A stretch of DNA of 64,000 bases from Candidatus Harpocratesius repetitus (GTDB taxonomy: Archaea > Asgardarchaeota > Lokiarchaeia > Sigyniarchaeales > Promethearchaeaceae): positions 1,971,666 to 2,035,665 of the forward strand of contig JAIZWK010000001.1 of NCBI GenBank assembly GCA_021498095.1, written 5' to 3'. Below the pieces are notes generated by a model that searched no databases, had not been told where the DNA came from, and worked only from the letters and a program-made list of their open reading frames with translations. The position numbers and the translations under genes were made by a program. Position 1 is the stretch's first letter. Every line of letters begins with the position of its first letter. This document shows positions 26,770-36,190 of the stretch, piece by piece.

Positions 26770-27630
26770 TTGCAAGATCAAATAAAAACTGTCCCTATTC
26801 CACAAAAAGCAACAAAAAAGTTTAGAAGCACTCGAATTGAAAATGCACCTCCTGATTTATTTGATCCAAATACTCCACGTTTGGGACGTCGTGAAAGTGA
26901 ACCTCATTCTGCTGAAGTTTCATATCTTTATGATGTTTTAAATACAAATTTTAAGGATGATAATCGTGTTATTTGGGATTTACATCATTATTTTATTATT
27001 GAAAATCAAGAAATTGATTTACAATTTGATATCTCATTTTTTAAAGGATTATCGATACCTTATACTTTATCATCATATAAAGCACAGCTATACCAAAATA
27101 GAGTTCCTACAATGGTTATAAATATTCTCTCTAAAAGTACATGGCGGGCTGATGTTGGGGAACATGTGGATTACTGTAAATTACTGAAGATTCCTATTTA
27201 TGTGGTGTTTAGTGCCTACCATGTAACCTCTGCAATCTATAAACCTCCATTTTTACGAGCATATATTCTTCAATCGTCAGGTGATTATAAAATACTTGAA
27301 GTAAGAGAACCAACCATAAATGAAGATAACCCATGCCAAAATCCGTCTGCTATTATTGATTTGCGCCCAATTCTTAATTTTAGGTTAGGGATTATGAAAT
27401 TAAAGAAGAAACATGAAGGAAATTTAGATTTATTTCGAATTATAATAATAAAATCCACTGTCTTGAAAAGATATCTTACAGAAATGGAGAAGGAGAAATC
27501 AAGAGCAGATCAGGAAAAAGCAAGAGCAGATCAAGAAAAAGTAAGAGCAGACCAGGAAAAAGCAAGAGCAGATTTATTTGAAAAAAAATATAAAGAACTT
27601 AAAAATCAATTAAAAAATTCAAAATCTTGA
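26770..27630 (+). CDS. Uma2/DUF820-like putative PD-(D/E)XK protein with heptad tail
   Basis: 286 residues resembling the Uma2 (DUF820) family, a restriction-endonuclease-like fold widespread in cyanobacteria and often of unknown role. Seen: HSAEVSYLYDVLN, a central EIDLQFDISFF, IxEILSKSTWRADVGEHVDYCKLLKIPIYVVF (the family's core, with the ILSKST strand) and the following RAYILQ. The C-terminus is a coiled coil with four exact-spaced seven-residue repeats of the EKARADQ type. A TTG start is required to keep the N-terminus; it has only a weak ribosome site. Catalytic activity is not established. Confidence 0.7.
   Translation: MQDQIKTVPIPQKATKKFRSTRIENAPPDLFDPNTPRLGRRESEPHSAEVSYLYDVLNTNFKDDNRVIWDLHHYFIIENQEIDLQFDISFFKGLSIPYTLSSYKAQLYQNRVPTMVINILSKSTWRADVGEHVDYCKLLKIPIYVVFSAYHVTSAIYKPPFLRAYILQSSGDYKILEVREPTINEDNPCQNPSAIIDLRPILNFRLGIMKLKKKHEGNLDLFRIIIIKSTVLKRYLTEMEKEKSRADQEKARADQEKVRADQEKARADLFEKKYKELKNQLKNSKS
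27493..27573 (+). repeat. 21-base tandem repeat encoding EKxRADQ heptads
   Basis: Four tandem 21-base units, nearly identical, at the end of the Uma2-like gene. They encode E-K-(S/A/V)-R-A-D-(Q/L), which would extend a coiled coil by one heptad per unit. Copy number could vary by slippage. Confidence 0.85.
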
Positions 27631-27733
27631 TCAAAAATTTATGGTTTCATCTTTTTTTTGTTTTTTGATTACATTTCTCTCATCATGATAAAAATAATTT
27701 TAAGGATTCCATCCAAGGTTAATTCAGATTGAA

Positions 27734-30700
27734 ATGTTCTTGAGCTTAATGATTATTTTACAATTTGGAGAATTCCTACTGAACCATCTTAATTCTATTT
27801 TGATTGGATTTAATACATTAATTGGGTTGATTATTTTTATTCGAATGATGATTCATTCAAGGGCCGAACTTAAAACTGCTCCAAATTATAAATTTCTTCA
27901 GAAAAGTAGTAATTTTATCAGTTCATTCGCTTATTCATTAATGGTTGCATGCACTGTTACCTTTATTTTTGCATTGCTTTCTTCAATGATCGCTGTAAAT
28001 GCTCTTTATTATGTTAATAATTTTAAACGAGAATTTTCCAATTACAATCAACTTATTGCAACATTTCAATTTCCTATTTTCCTACCCACGATTTTGCTAA
28101 TTATGGGAAGTTTTGCGATTTTTTATTCTTTTATTGAGTATATTTTATTGGCTCAACCTTCCCAAGATGGTCCTATGGAAATTCAAAGGTGGATTGAAAA
28201 AACATTTATTGATCGATTTCACCCACCTTGGAGTTATATAATGGCCCTAATTGTCTTTTTTATAGTTGTTCTTCTTGCTCCTCTTATTACCACGAAAATA
28301 TCTTTACAGTTTTGGACAGGATTGCCTTATAATGCAAAAATTTGGCTTGTTGTTTTAATCTTTTTGGTTTGGATTATGCTGGGTCCCATATTTTACCTTT
28401 CATATTATTCTCAAATAGGAATTGCTCAATCTTTTTATCGTGGAAGGAAAATTAACTTAAAAAAAGATAAGAAGTCTGCTTTCTTTTATTATATTGCCAT
28501 TTTAGGTATTATAAATACTTTTTATTCATTTGGGAAATACTTAATATTGATATTTGATGCACGCCCTGATACAGCACTTAATCCGGTAGCTGCACAAGGG
28601 GATTTTTGGCCAATTATCTTTAATTTTATCAAAGAACATAGCAACTGGTTTACACAAGAACAAATTGAATCAATTATTGCATTTTTTGCAATTTTTCCAC
28701 TGGGATTCACTAGTTTTATATTTACAACAATTATTTTTGGAATTGTTGGATTCTATGCAAAATTTCTGAGTAAAGAACCTCTTAACACCCCAAAAATGGT
28801 ATTATTTGCTGCCTATATTATTACTGGTATTGCTTTTTCAATTTTCATAAACACTATTGTTAGCTTTCCATATTCATTTCCAACAAAATTTTTAAATTCA
28901 ATTGGTTTTCCTTTAAACACTCGAAAAGTAGAAGATCAGATTCTTTTGCTACGGATTTTTGCCATACCGTTATTAATTGAGAAATCTATAAATCTTTTCT
29001 TTTTAATTAATTTTATTTTTGTGAATAAATCAATAAAGCAACAGATGGAAAAGTTAATTTTAAATCAAGCGATTATTTCTGAAGATTTTTCGATTTTTCA
29101 GAAATATATGAATCATAACGATCCACAAATACGATTAAAATTGTTTAAACATCTTCTCGATTATATTAAACTTGATCCAAAAATATCTGAAAATGCAAAG
29201 CAACAACTTGCAGATATTTTTTCTTCATTTATTTTTGATGAGAATCCTGAAATCCACCAAAATTTTATTCAAAATTCTTCAATATTACTTGGATATTTTG
29301 GTTTTTCACAACAATTGCAACTTGCATATCGATTAATTGCTAAAGAATCACCACAATCTATAAAAATGGGTTTTCAAGTATTAAATCAAATTTTAAAATC
29401 TACAAAATTGCTTAGTAATAAAGATTTGACTGTTTTTTTAGAAATTTTGAAAAAAATATCGTTAAAATCCTATAACAAGAAAATTTTCTCCCAACTTACA
29501 GATTTTCTTAGTAATCTCCGTAGATTTTATCCTGAATTAACTCAAAAATTAGTTTTATCCTTTATTCAATCAACTCCACGCTTTGAAAATTTACTTGGTC
29601 TAAATTTTATCGCTCAGTTTCCTAATTTCCTTCAATACGAAAAAAGATTGATTGTCTCTTCATTACGCAAATTTCTAAAACAAATGGATGTCGAATTAGT
29701 TCAGAGTGCATTGCATGCTTTTGTTCGTTTTGTTTCAATTGATATCACCTTAATTCCAGATTTAATGAAAGAATTTAATCAAATTACATTAAATGAAAAA
29801 TCAATAATTCAAGAGAAAATTGGTGGTGTTGTTCAGTTTAATTTGCTGCGTCCTGAGTGGTTTATGCAGTTTTTTGATTACCTTAAAGTTTATTTAGAGA
29901 GTCATAATTATAGAATCAAGGCAGATGCTCTTATCGCTTGTGGTGCAATGACAGCGCCTATATCTATCTATCAATTTTTTGATCAAATTTATCCATATTT
30001 ACTTCAAAATATTCAAGCTGAAGAGATTCAAGTACAAAAAGCAGTTATTTCATCATTAATTGTAATTGCACAAACACGTTCTGATATTTACAAAGATTCA
30101 CGATTTCATAGATTATTTACGTACTTAATTGTGGATTCTCATTCTGAAATTCGTCATCAAGTATATCGCTTTTTTAAAGATGGAGATCCTGAATATCTTC
30201 TTAATGATATTGCTGTTTTACTAAAAACTCCATTGGATTTGGAAATAAGAGTCGATCTTTTGAATATTTTATCACAGATCATTCCCTCAATTATTCCTTA
30301 TGTTGATGATATCGATCTTTTTTCAATTTTAATGCAACAACCATTTGAAACTTCTGAAAACAGAATTAACCTTTCTGTGATTCAAAATTTACAAGATGAT
30401 AAGACAACTTTATTTGGATTTACTCGTTTTCATTCCGCTTTCAATCTTTTTGATTCAGTTGCTACACTTTTATATGATTTAACTTACTATATTCCAGACA
30501 AATATCCAATTCTTATTCAATTTTCCAAAACTCATCAAAATTTGGAAAGTGATTTAAGCATTGCTAAAAAACTTGAATTTTATGCAAGAATCGTTTATGA
30601 AGAATTAAGCTTAGAACGTACAGTTGGCATCGATTTCTCCATTTCACAATTTTTAAATTTAGTTCATAATGATTTTTCAAAAATACAATATCATAGTACT

Positions 30701-32167
30701 AGTGTTTTGATAAAATATCTTCCGAAATTACTAAAAATTGCAGGAGATTCTCATCACGATCTTTTTCAAATTGGTTTTAACCTTTTAAAATTTAAATCTC
30801 AATTGAGTCCTGTTGAAAAGGGAAATCTTTTAGTATTTTTAACCGAAACGATCTCAAATAATGAAAAGTATTATCTATCGAATATTTCTCTGCTTGATTT
30901 TCAGAAGCAGAAATCAATTTCAATTATTCCCTATAAAGATGTTCTAAATAAATATATGTTATTTTGTATGAAGGATCCAAATCCTGAAATTCAGAGATTT
31001 CTTCTAAAATCCCTTCATTTATTAATGATTGGGTTTTCAGATGAAGGTAAAATTCGCGAATTTTTGATTCACACAATTCGACATTCAAGAGATCCTAAGA
31101 TTAAATCATCTGCAATGAAGTTCTTTACTTCTCTTTCTATTGAGATAAACAACAGAGAAAGTATTTCTTTATTTTCGAAACAACTAAGATCATCAAGTAT
31201 TGAAGTAAAAGCTCAAGCCATTGATTCATTAGGTATTATTTTGCGTGCATTTCCTACGATTAGTGCGAATAATAAAAGTACTGAGGCTAGAATCGTTCGT
31301 TCTTTATTATATCGTGCTTTTTATGATTCTTATTCACCTTCAGCTCCAATACAAATTCGCGCCATCATTATTGCACATTTACAAACAATTCTTTTGATCC
31401 AACCGAATTTTCCTGTTTCTTTAAAAATATTAGAGCAATTATCTCGAGAACCTGATGAATCTCTTGCCTCACAAGCTGTTTCGCTTCTTTTCGATTTTAT
31501 TGATTTTAATCAGAAGAAATTTGGTGAAGAACTGGTGATTCTTCATAGATTTTCTAATTCTACTCATTTTTCTGTTCAAAAAATAATGGCAGATCAAATT
31601 GCTCGTTTATGGGAGAATAAAATTCAAATTAGTACACTTTTTCCAATAATATTCAATTTGACGACTAGCAATTTCACAGAAATCCGACAATTAGTTTTTA
31701 ATATTATTTTCAAGATATTTCGCCAGAATAATTCACTGATTGCACTTTTTCTTCAAAATCTATTTTCTCTAACTAAAAAGGATGATCATGAGATACGGAG
31801 GGATTCTCTAGAACTTATCCTTAATATTATTAATAATCTTCCTGTATCTTTAGAAATTGTTGAAAAAGTTAATCAAATTGTTCTTAGAATGTCTGCAGAT
31901 CAATCAATTGAAATACAAATATTAGTCTCTCAAAAAATGATTAATCTTATTAATCAATATCCTCAATATAGTACAATTTATCTACATATTATATCGAATT
32001 TCCTCCGTACAAATCATTCTGAAATTATTAAGAATATTCTCCCGGCTTGTCGAGTAATTATTCAAAATAAAGCTGAATATAAAAAGCTACTTGCAAAACA
32101 TGTTAAAAAAATATTTAAAAAAACTCAAAATCCTTTTCTGGAACCATTATTACGGGAATTAACTTAA
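27734..32167 (+). CDS. Giant membrane protein with HEAT-like repeats
   Basis: 1477 residues. The first 430 hold about nine transmembrane helices. The rest is all-helical with HEAT/armadillo-like units: pairs of amphipathic helices separated by D-P/N-P turns (DPQIRLKLFKHL, ENPEIHQNFIQNS, DPNPEIQRFLLKS, DPKIKSSAMKFF, SIEVKAQAIDSL, DHEIRRDSLELIL, and so on), more than twenty of them by eye. The repeat arm would be a cytoplasmic scaffold tethered to the membrane. I know no named family. It converges on the TPR gene, sharing the TTAA at their stops. Start at 27734 is supported by a hydrophobic N-terminus but weak ribosome site. Confidence 0.8.
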   Translation: MFLSLMIILQFGEFLLNHLNSILIGFNTLIGLIIFIRMMIHSRAELKTAPNYKFLQKSSNFISSFAYSLMVACTVTFIFALLSSMIAVNALYYVNNFKREFSNYNQLIATFQFPIFLPTILLIMGSFAIFYSFIEYILLAQPSQDGPMEIQRWIEKTFIDRFHPPWSYIMALIVFFIVVLLAPLITTKISLQFWTGLPYNAKIWLVVLIFLVWIMLGPIFYLSYYSQIGIAQSFYRGRKINLKKDKKSAFFYYIAILGIINTFYSFGKYLILIFDARPDTALNPVAAQGDFWPIIFNFIKEHSNWFTQEQIESIIAFFAIFPLGFTSFIFTTIIFGIVGFYAKFLSKEPLNTPKMVLFAAYIITGIAFSIFINTIVSFPYSFPTKFLNSIGFPLNTRKVEDQILLLRIFAIPLLIEKSINLFFLINFIFVNKSIKQQMEKLILNQAIISEDFSIFQKYMNHNDPQIRLKLFKHLLDYIKLDPKISENAKQQLADIFSSFIFDENPEIHQNFIQNSSILLGYFGFSQQLQLAYRLIAKESPQSIKMGFQVLNQILKSTKLLSNKDLTVFLEILKKISLKSYNKKIFSQLTDFLSNLRRFYPELTQKLVLSFIQSTPRFENLLGLNFIAQFPNFLQYEKRLIVSSLRKFLKQMDVELVQSALHAFVRFVSIDITLIPDLMKEFNQITLNEKSIIQEKIGGVVQFNLLRPEWFMQFFDYLKVYLESHNYRIKADALIACGAMTAPISIYQFFDQIYPYLLQNIQAEEIQVQKAVISSLIVIAQTRSDIYKDSRFHRLFTYLIVDSHSEIRHQVYRFFKDGDPEYLLNDIAVLLKTPLDLEIRVDLLNILSQIIPSIIPYVDDIDLFSILMQQPFETSENRINLSVIQNLQDDKTTLFGFTRFHSAFNLFDSVATLLYDLTYYIPDKYPILIQFSKTHQNLESDLSIAKKLEFYARIVYEELSLERTVGIDFSISQFLNLVHNDFSKIQYHSTSVLIKYLPKLLKIAGDSHHDLFQIGFNLLKFKSQLSPVEKGNLLVFLTETISNNEKYYLSNISLLDFQKQKSISIIPYKDVLNKYMLFCMKDPNPEIQRFLLKSLHLLMIGFSDEGKIREFLIHTIRHSRDPKIKSSAMKFFTSLSIEINNRESISLFSKQLRSSSIEVKAQAIDSLGIILRAFPTISANNKSTEARIVRSLLYRAFYDSYSPSAPIQIRAIIIAHLQTILLIQPNFPVSLKILEQLSREPDESLASQAVSLLFDFIDFNQKKFGEELVILHRFSNSTHFSVQKIMADQIARLWENKIQISTLFPIIFNLTTSNFTEIRQLVFNIIFKIFRQNNSLIALFLQNLFSLTKKDDHEIRRDSLELILNIINNLPVSLEIVEKVNQIVLRMSADQSIEIQILVSQKMINLINQYPQYSTIYLHIISNFLRTNHSEIIKNILPACRVIIQNKAEYKKLLAKHVKKIFKKTQNPFLEPLLRELT

Positions 32168-34254
32168 TCTTTTTTTTCTTTTTCAGTATAAGCGATCTTA
32201 ATTATTCTTAGTAAATTTTCAAGAAAATCAAGTGTTATATCTCTTGCTTCACTAATTCTTTCTATTTCATTTGTAAAAATTTGGTTTAATTTATTTCTTT
32301 CATAAAATATTACGTTTAAATTTTCAGGATAGATTAATGCAAATAAAAAGTATGCATGATTTTTTGTTCGTTTTTCCTTTTGTGTAATATCTCTAATTGT
32401 TTGACTGTATATTAAAGCCGATTTTTCAGTATTAATAAACGGTAGTGGCCCAAATAATCCTTGGTGATAAAGCTGACCTTGACCAAGAGTAATAGAGTAT
32501 AGACTTCCAGAGTGTAATACTTTTGCTTGATAAATTGGCTCAGATATATCTAGATTTATTGTTTCATATATCATCGGACCAATCTTTTCATCTATTTTAT
32601 ATACAACCATGGCGATTTCATCAAAATTTTTATCTAAAATAGGTGATTCTTTAAAAGGATATAATGGATCTTGCAATAAATTTATGATTTTATGTATTAA
32701 ATATCCTTCCATGCTCTTTTTTACTAAATCAGAAGAATTATTTGGAAATATTAAGCTTATTATCTCATTGTTTAATTGGTAATAAAAATCAAGTTGCAAT
32801 TCTTGAGATCGCTTTAGATTAGATTCTAATTTTTCTTTAACATTATCTAGCTTCCCAAAAACTATTTTCGTCATTATGGAAATTTCTTCAATAAAAAGAG
32901 TTAAAATCATTTGATTAATTTGATGTGACTGTTCTAAACTATTATCTAATAATTTAATAATATCATTAAAGAATTCATCTTTTTCTAATTGAAAACTTTC
33001 CATTTTTTGATATAATTGAAAAAATAAATTACGAACTAGTAGCAAATTAGAAATAATTTGATATAATTGATGATTTTCTTTTTTACTAATAAATTTAGCT
33101 TCAGATAATAAAAATTCTGTTTCGTAATTGTTTCCATTTTCCATTGATTTTTTTGCTCTAAAAAAGAGAATTTGTATATGAGTTATAAGTAATTTGTATT
33201 TTTTTGAAAAACCGTCTGCAATTTTTAAATTTTCGTAAGAATTTTTTGTTTCACCGAGACTTTCTTCAATTTCCGCTAAGAATATATATAATTCAGCTAA
33301 GAATTCATAGTTTTCTGTTTCCTCAACAACATTAATTGCTTTATTCAAAAATTCTCTCGCTCGCATATATTGTGCTTTGATTTCCCAAAATTTTGCAGAA
33401 TAAAATAAAGCTTTTGAATATCCTATTGGATCTTCAATTTCACGATAGATTGTGATAGCATTATTAAGTAATTGATTTGCTTTATAATATTTTCCTAATA
33501 ATAAAAGAAGATGAGCTTGACCTACGCTTAGCATTGCTTGTGAACGGAGATCTTGATGTAGAATGGCAAAATCAATTCCTTCTTGGAAAAATTCATTAGC
33601 TTCTTGATAGTCTCCTAATTGTAATTTTGTTTCTGCTAAATTATAATAGATTATACATTTCCACAAGCAATTTCTTTCGGCTTTTGCTATATTTAATGCC
33701 TCAACCAAGATATTGTAGGATTTCATCAATTTTCGCATCTTTCGATAAATTAATCCTTTATTTGTCAGTATTTGCAATATTAATTGTATGTTATGTTTAA
33801 ATTGATTAATTTGAATAGAATCTAAGTATTTTAAGGCTTCGTCTAGTTTTTTCTGAGAATAAAACAAAGATCCTAAAATACTTGCAGTTTTTGCTTCTTT
33901 TTCTAAAATTCCAAGACTTTGGTAAATTCTTAATGCATTTTTGGAGTGAATTTCCGCTTTTTGCAGTTCCCCTCTTTCAGTTTCAATAATTGCTAAACCT
34001 TGTAATGCATCCGCCTCAAATTCTGACAGACTATTTTTCACAGCAAGATCGTAAATTTGAAAGTAAATATCTTTTGCAGACGAAAATTTAGATTGATTAA
34101 TTAAAGATCTTCCAAGAAGAATTAATAGATATAGTTTTTCGTCTAAATTTTTAGCTAAAGGTAATCTTTTTCGAATTTCAGATTCAACTTTTCTTGGGTC
34201 AATTAAGAGTTCCTTTTCTTTTTTTAATAGATAAGACCTAAATTCAAGAGTCAT
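32164..34254 (-). CDS. TPR protein with longin/roadblock-like C-terminus
   Basis: 696 residues. From about residue 15 to 530 it is a row of tetratricopeptide-like helical pairs (SSAKDIYFQIYDLA, EKEAKTASILGSLFYSQKKLDEALKYLDS, and similar), a protein-interaction scaffold. The last 150 residues begin VVYKIDEKIGPMIYE and look like a longin/roadblock-type small-domain fold, the sort that in Asgard archaea and eukaryotes partners small GTPases; this is a visual guess. No membrane segment. It converges on the HEAT gene with a four-base overlap. Function unknown. Confidence 0.75.
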   Translation of the reverse strand: MTLEFRSYLLKKEKELLIDPRKVESEIRKRLPLAKNLDEKLYLLILLGRSLINQSKFSSAKDIYFQIYDLAVKNSLSEFEADALQGLAIIETERGELQKAEIHSKNALRIYQSLGILEKEAKTASILGSLFYSQKKLDEALKYLDSIQINQFKHNIQLILQILTNKGLIYRKMRKLMKSYNILVEALNIAKAERNCLWKCIIYYNLAETKLQLGDYQEANEFFQEGIDFAILHQDLRSQAMLSVGQAHLLLLLGKYYKANQLLNNAITIYREIEDPIGYSKALFYSAKFWEIKAQYMRAREFLNKAINVVEETENYEFLAELYIFLAEIEESLGETKNSYENLKIADGFSKKYKLLITHIQILFFRAKKSMENGNNYETEFLLSEAKFISKKENHQLYQIISNLLLVRNLFFQLYQKMESFQLEKDEFFNDIIKLLDNSLEQSHQINQMILTLFIEEISIMTKIVFGKLDNVKEKLESNLKRSQELQLDFYYQLNNEIISLIFPNNSSDLVKKSMEGYLIHKIINLLQDPLYPFKESPILDKNFDEIAMVVYKIDEKIGPMIYETINLDISEPIYQAKVLHSGSLYSITLGQGQLYHQGLFGPLPFINTEKSALIYSQTIRDITQKEKRTKNHAYFLFALIYPENLNVIFYERNKLNQIFTNEIERISEARDITLDFLENLLRIIKIAYTEKEKKD

Positions 34255-34307
34255 TGTATAAATTTCTCTATATTAAATTGTTTGCATTTAAGTTAAAGAA
34301 AATGGTA

Positions 34308-34320
34308 AATATATATTTTA
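34308..34320 (+). promoter_or_regulatory. TATA-like element before a small membrane-protein gene
   Basis: AAATATATATTTT, an extended TATA-like stretch, lies about 70 bases before the start at 34388. It could drive that gene and the following small one. Confidence 0.35.
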
Positions 34321-34387
34321 GTATGATATAGGAAGCGATTTACTTATATTTTTAAGAAAGTGCCCGACAAATATATTAGTGGTAATT

Positions 34388-34585
34388 ATGAAATACAAAA
34401 TCGGAATTATTATTACAATAATAGGGTTGGGCGCTTCGCTTTTATTTTATTCTGTTGCCCCAGTAATTACATATCTATTTGGAACTTACATGTTCTTATT
34501 CATTATTTTTCTATACTTTACAGACATACGTGGTTCATATAGAACAATACAGCTTACTAAAGCTTCAACTCAAAACCTTCGATAA
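34388..34585 (+). CDS. Small two-helix membrane protein
   Basis: 65 residues with two hydrophobic helices (IIITIIGLGASLLFYSVAP and YLFGTYMFLFIIFLYF) and a polar C-tail. The frame opens at a GTG three codons earlier; the ATG at 34388 gives a natural KYKIG positive start. No family recognised. It is followed by another very small gene on the same strand. Confidence 0.5.
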   Translation: MKYKIGIIITIIGLGASLLFYSVAPVITYLFGTYMFLFIIFLYFTDIRGSYRTIQLTKASTQNLR

Positions 34586-34641
34586 TAATAATTGTATTTC
34601 ATTTTTTTGTTATCATGCTAGATGAAAGAGGAGGAATAATT

Positions 34642-34806
34642 TTGAGCTATAAAGTTAAGTTCACAACCAATCTAAAAGAAAAAATCCATCCTATTGGAAA
34701 AAATTTACTTGAATCAATAAAAAAAGAATCAAATAATGCCTTAAATTATATTTCATTTATTGAAAAGATTTATGATGATCTGTTAAATGCTCGTCACCAA
34801 AAATAA
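34642..34806 (+). CDS. Very small helical protein, TTG start
   Basis: 54 residues, charged, mostly helical (LKEKIHPIGKNLLESIKKES...), no known family. An earlier ATG is in frame, but AGAGGAGGA stands eight bases before a TTG at 34642, which therefore looks like the true start. No membrane segment. Possible operon with the membrane peptide 56 bases upstream. Confidence 0.5.
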   Translation: MSYKVKFTTNLKEKIHPIGKNLLESIKKESNNALNYISFIEKIYDDLLNARHQK

Positions 34807-34970
34807 ATCTCATTATTTTTCTTCTTTTATTATTCCTTTTCATGAATAATTGAATATTCAAATTAGAAAGAAGTGATACTTTTAAAATCATAATGAATTA
34901 TAAAATTTTAACTAGTAATTATTAATATTTTGGCCATATTTGTAATAACAATTCTTTAAGGTAAATCACT

Positions 34971-35285
34971 ATGTCTGATAATAATCGAGACTTTAAACAA
35001 GAAGAGAAAACTATCTTTTTAGGTGGTTTGATTATAGTTGTTCTCCTTTTGGTCATTTTTGCAATTAATGGAATGCCTGGATACTTGTATTTGATTGTGG
35101 GATTATTAGGAATTACTCTGGGTATTTTTTATATTCGCTCACAAGAAAAAGAGAATCGCTTTGAATGGATCAAAGAATATATTTATGCTCGTGAAAGAGA
35201 AAGAAAAAAGGAATCTCTCAAATATCAAAACAAAGATAATAATGATTTTTTAGATGAAGATGATACTCAGCAAATGGATGAGTAA
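34971..35285 (+). CDS. Small two-helix membrane protein with acidic tail
   Basis: 104 residues: short charged N-terminus, two hydrophobic helices (about residues 16-33 and 38-55), then a charged helix rich in E, R and K (EWIKEYIYARERERKK) ending in a very acidic tail (NDFLDEDDTQQMDE). Family unknown. It converges on the receiver-domain gene, ending four bases before that gene's stop. The cytoplasmic helix and tail could recruit a partner. Confidence 0.65.
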   Translation: MSDNNRDFKQEEKTIFLGGLIIVVLLLVIFAINGMPGYLYLIVGLLGITLGIFYIRSQEKENRFEWIKEYIYARERERKKESLKYQNKDNNDFLDEDDTQQMDE

Positions 35286-35288
35286 ATG

Positions 35289-36098
35289 TTAATTATTTTT
35301 TTTTTTTTCAAAAAGAAAATCAAGTAATCCATCAATAAATTCAACTTCCTTACTAAGCCAACTCGGAAATTTTATTTTATTTTTCATTTTCTTAATATGG
35401 TTTTTATTTTTCAAATAAGTAAATCTAAATGCTTCAATAAAGATATTAGTTGCATAAGGAAGATAATTTTCAACTTTTTCTTTACTTTTTTCTAAGATTT
35501 TGATTAAAATATTGTTTAGTAGATCAAATGTTAAGTTTTGATCATCAATTAATTGAATTTGATTTTTATCTTCATTAAAATACAAGGTTTTTGGATAATC
35601 ATTTTCAAGTGTACGTAAAATATTTAAAATTTGATTGGAAATATCAGTTTGTATTGATGAATCAATATATATTTCAATATCCTCAATTATTTGAATGATA
35701 AATGATAATAGGAATTCTTTTTCAGTAGGATTCATTTTTAAAGAGAGAATTCTTTGAATTTTATGAAGAAGTTGATTTTCATTTAATGGGGACATAATAT
35801 AATCTGTAGCACCAGTATATAATGCTTTGATTATATTTTCACGATTTTCTAATCTCGATAAAACAAGAATTTTAATTTGAGGTTTTAATTCGATTAAATT
35901 TCTTAAAAATTGAAACCAATCAACATTTTGAATACATATATCATAAATTATAAGATCAATTTTTTTATTTTTGCATAATTCTAAAGCTTCTTTTTCATTA
36001 TCACTCTCAAATATTTCTTTAAATCCTGCTTCATTCAGTAATTTTTGTAGCGATTGTTTAATGTATAATGTATCTTCAATTATCAAAATTTTTTCCAT
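35289..36098 (-). CDS. Receiver-domain protein with unusual active site
   Basis: 269 residues: an N-terminal CheY-like receiver domain (KILIIEDTLYIKQSL, phospho-acceptor Asp in LIIYDICIQ, LVLSRLE as the switch Ser) followed by a 150-residue helical C-terminus with no recognised effector. The invariant lysine of receiver domains (usually KP before a hydrophobic) is replaced: the site reads DYIMSPLNEN. So phosphorylation chemistry may be altered. An earlier in-frame start exists at 36128, but GGGAGAT lies eight bases before the ATG at 36098. No histidine kinase is adjacent. Confidence 0.8.
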   Translation of the reverse strand: MEKILIIEDTLYIKQSLQKLLNEAGFKEIFESDNEKEALELCKNKKIDLIIYDICIQNVDWFQFLRNLIELKPQIKILVLSRLENRENIIKALYTGATDYIMSPLNENQLLHKIQRILSLKMNPTEKEFLLSFIIQIIEDIEIYIDSSIQTDISNQILNILRTLENDYPKTLYFNEDKNQIQLIDDQNLTFDLLNNILIKILEKSKEKVENYLPYATNIFIEAFRFTYLKNKNHIKKMKNKIKFPSWLSKEVEFIDGLLDFLFEKKKNN

Positions 36099-36190
36099 AT
36101 TTGTAAATCTCCCAACATCATTCATCAAATTATCTTTAATTAGTTAATTATTTGAGCTTTGTTCTAATAATTCTACTTTGATTATTTTAC

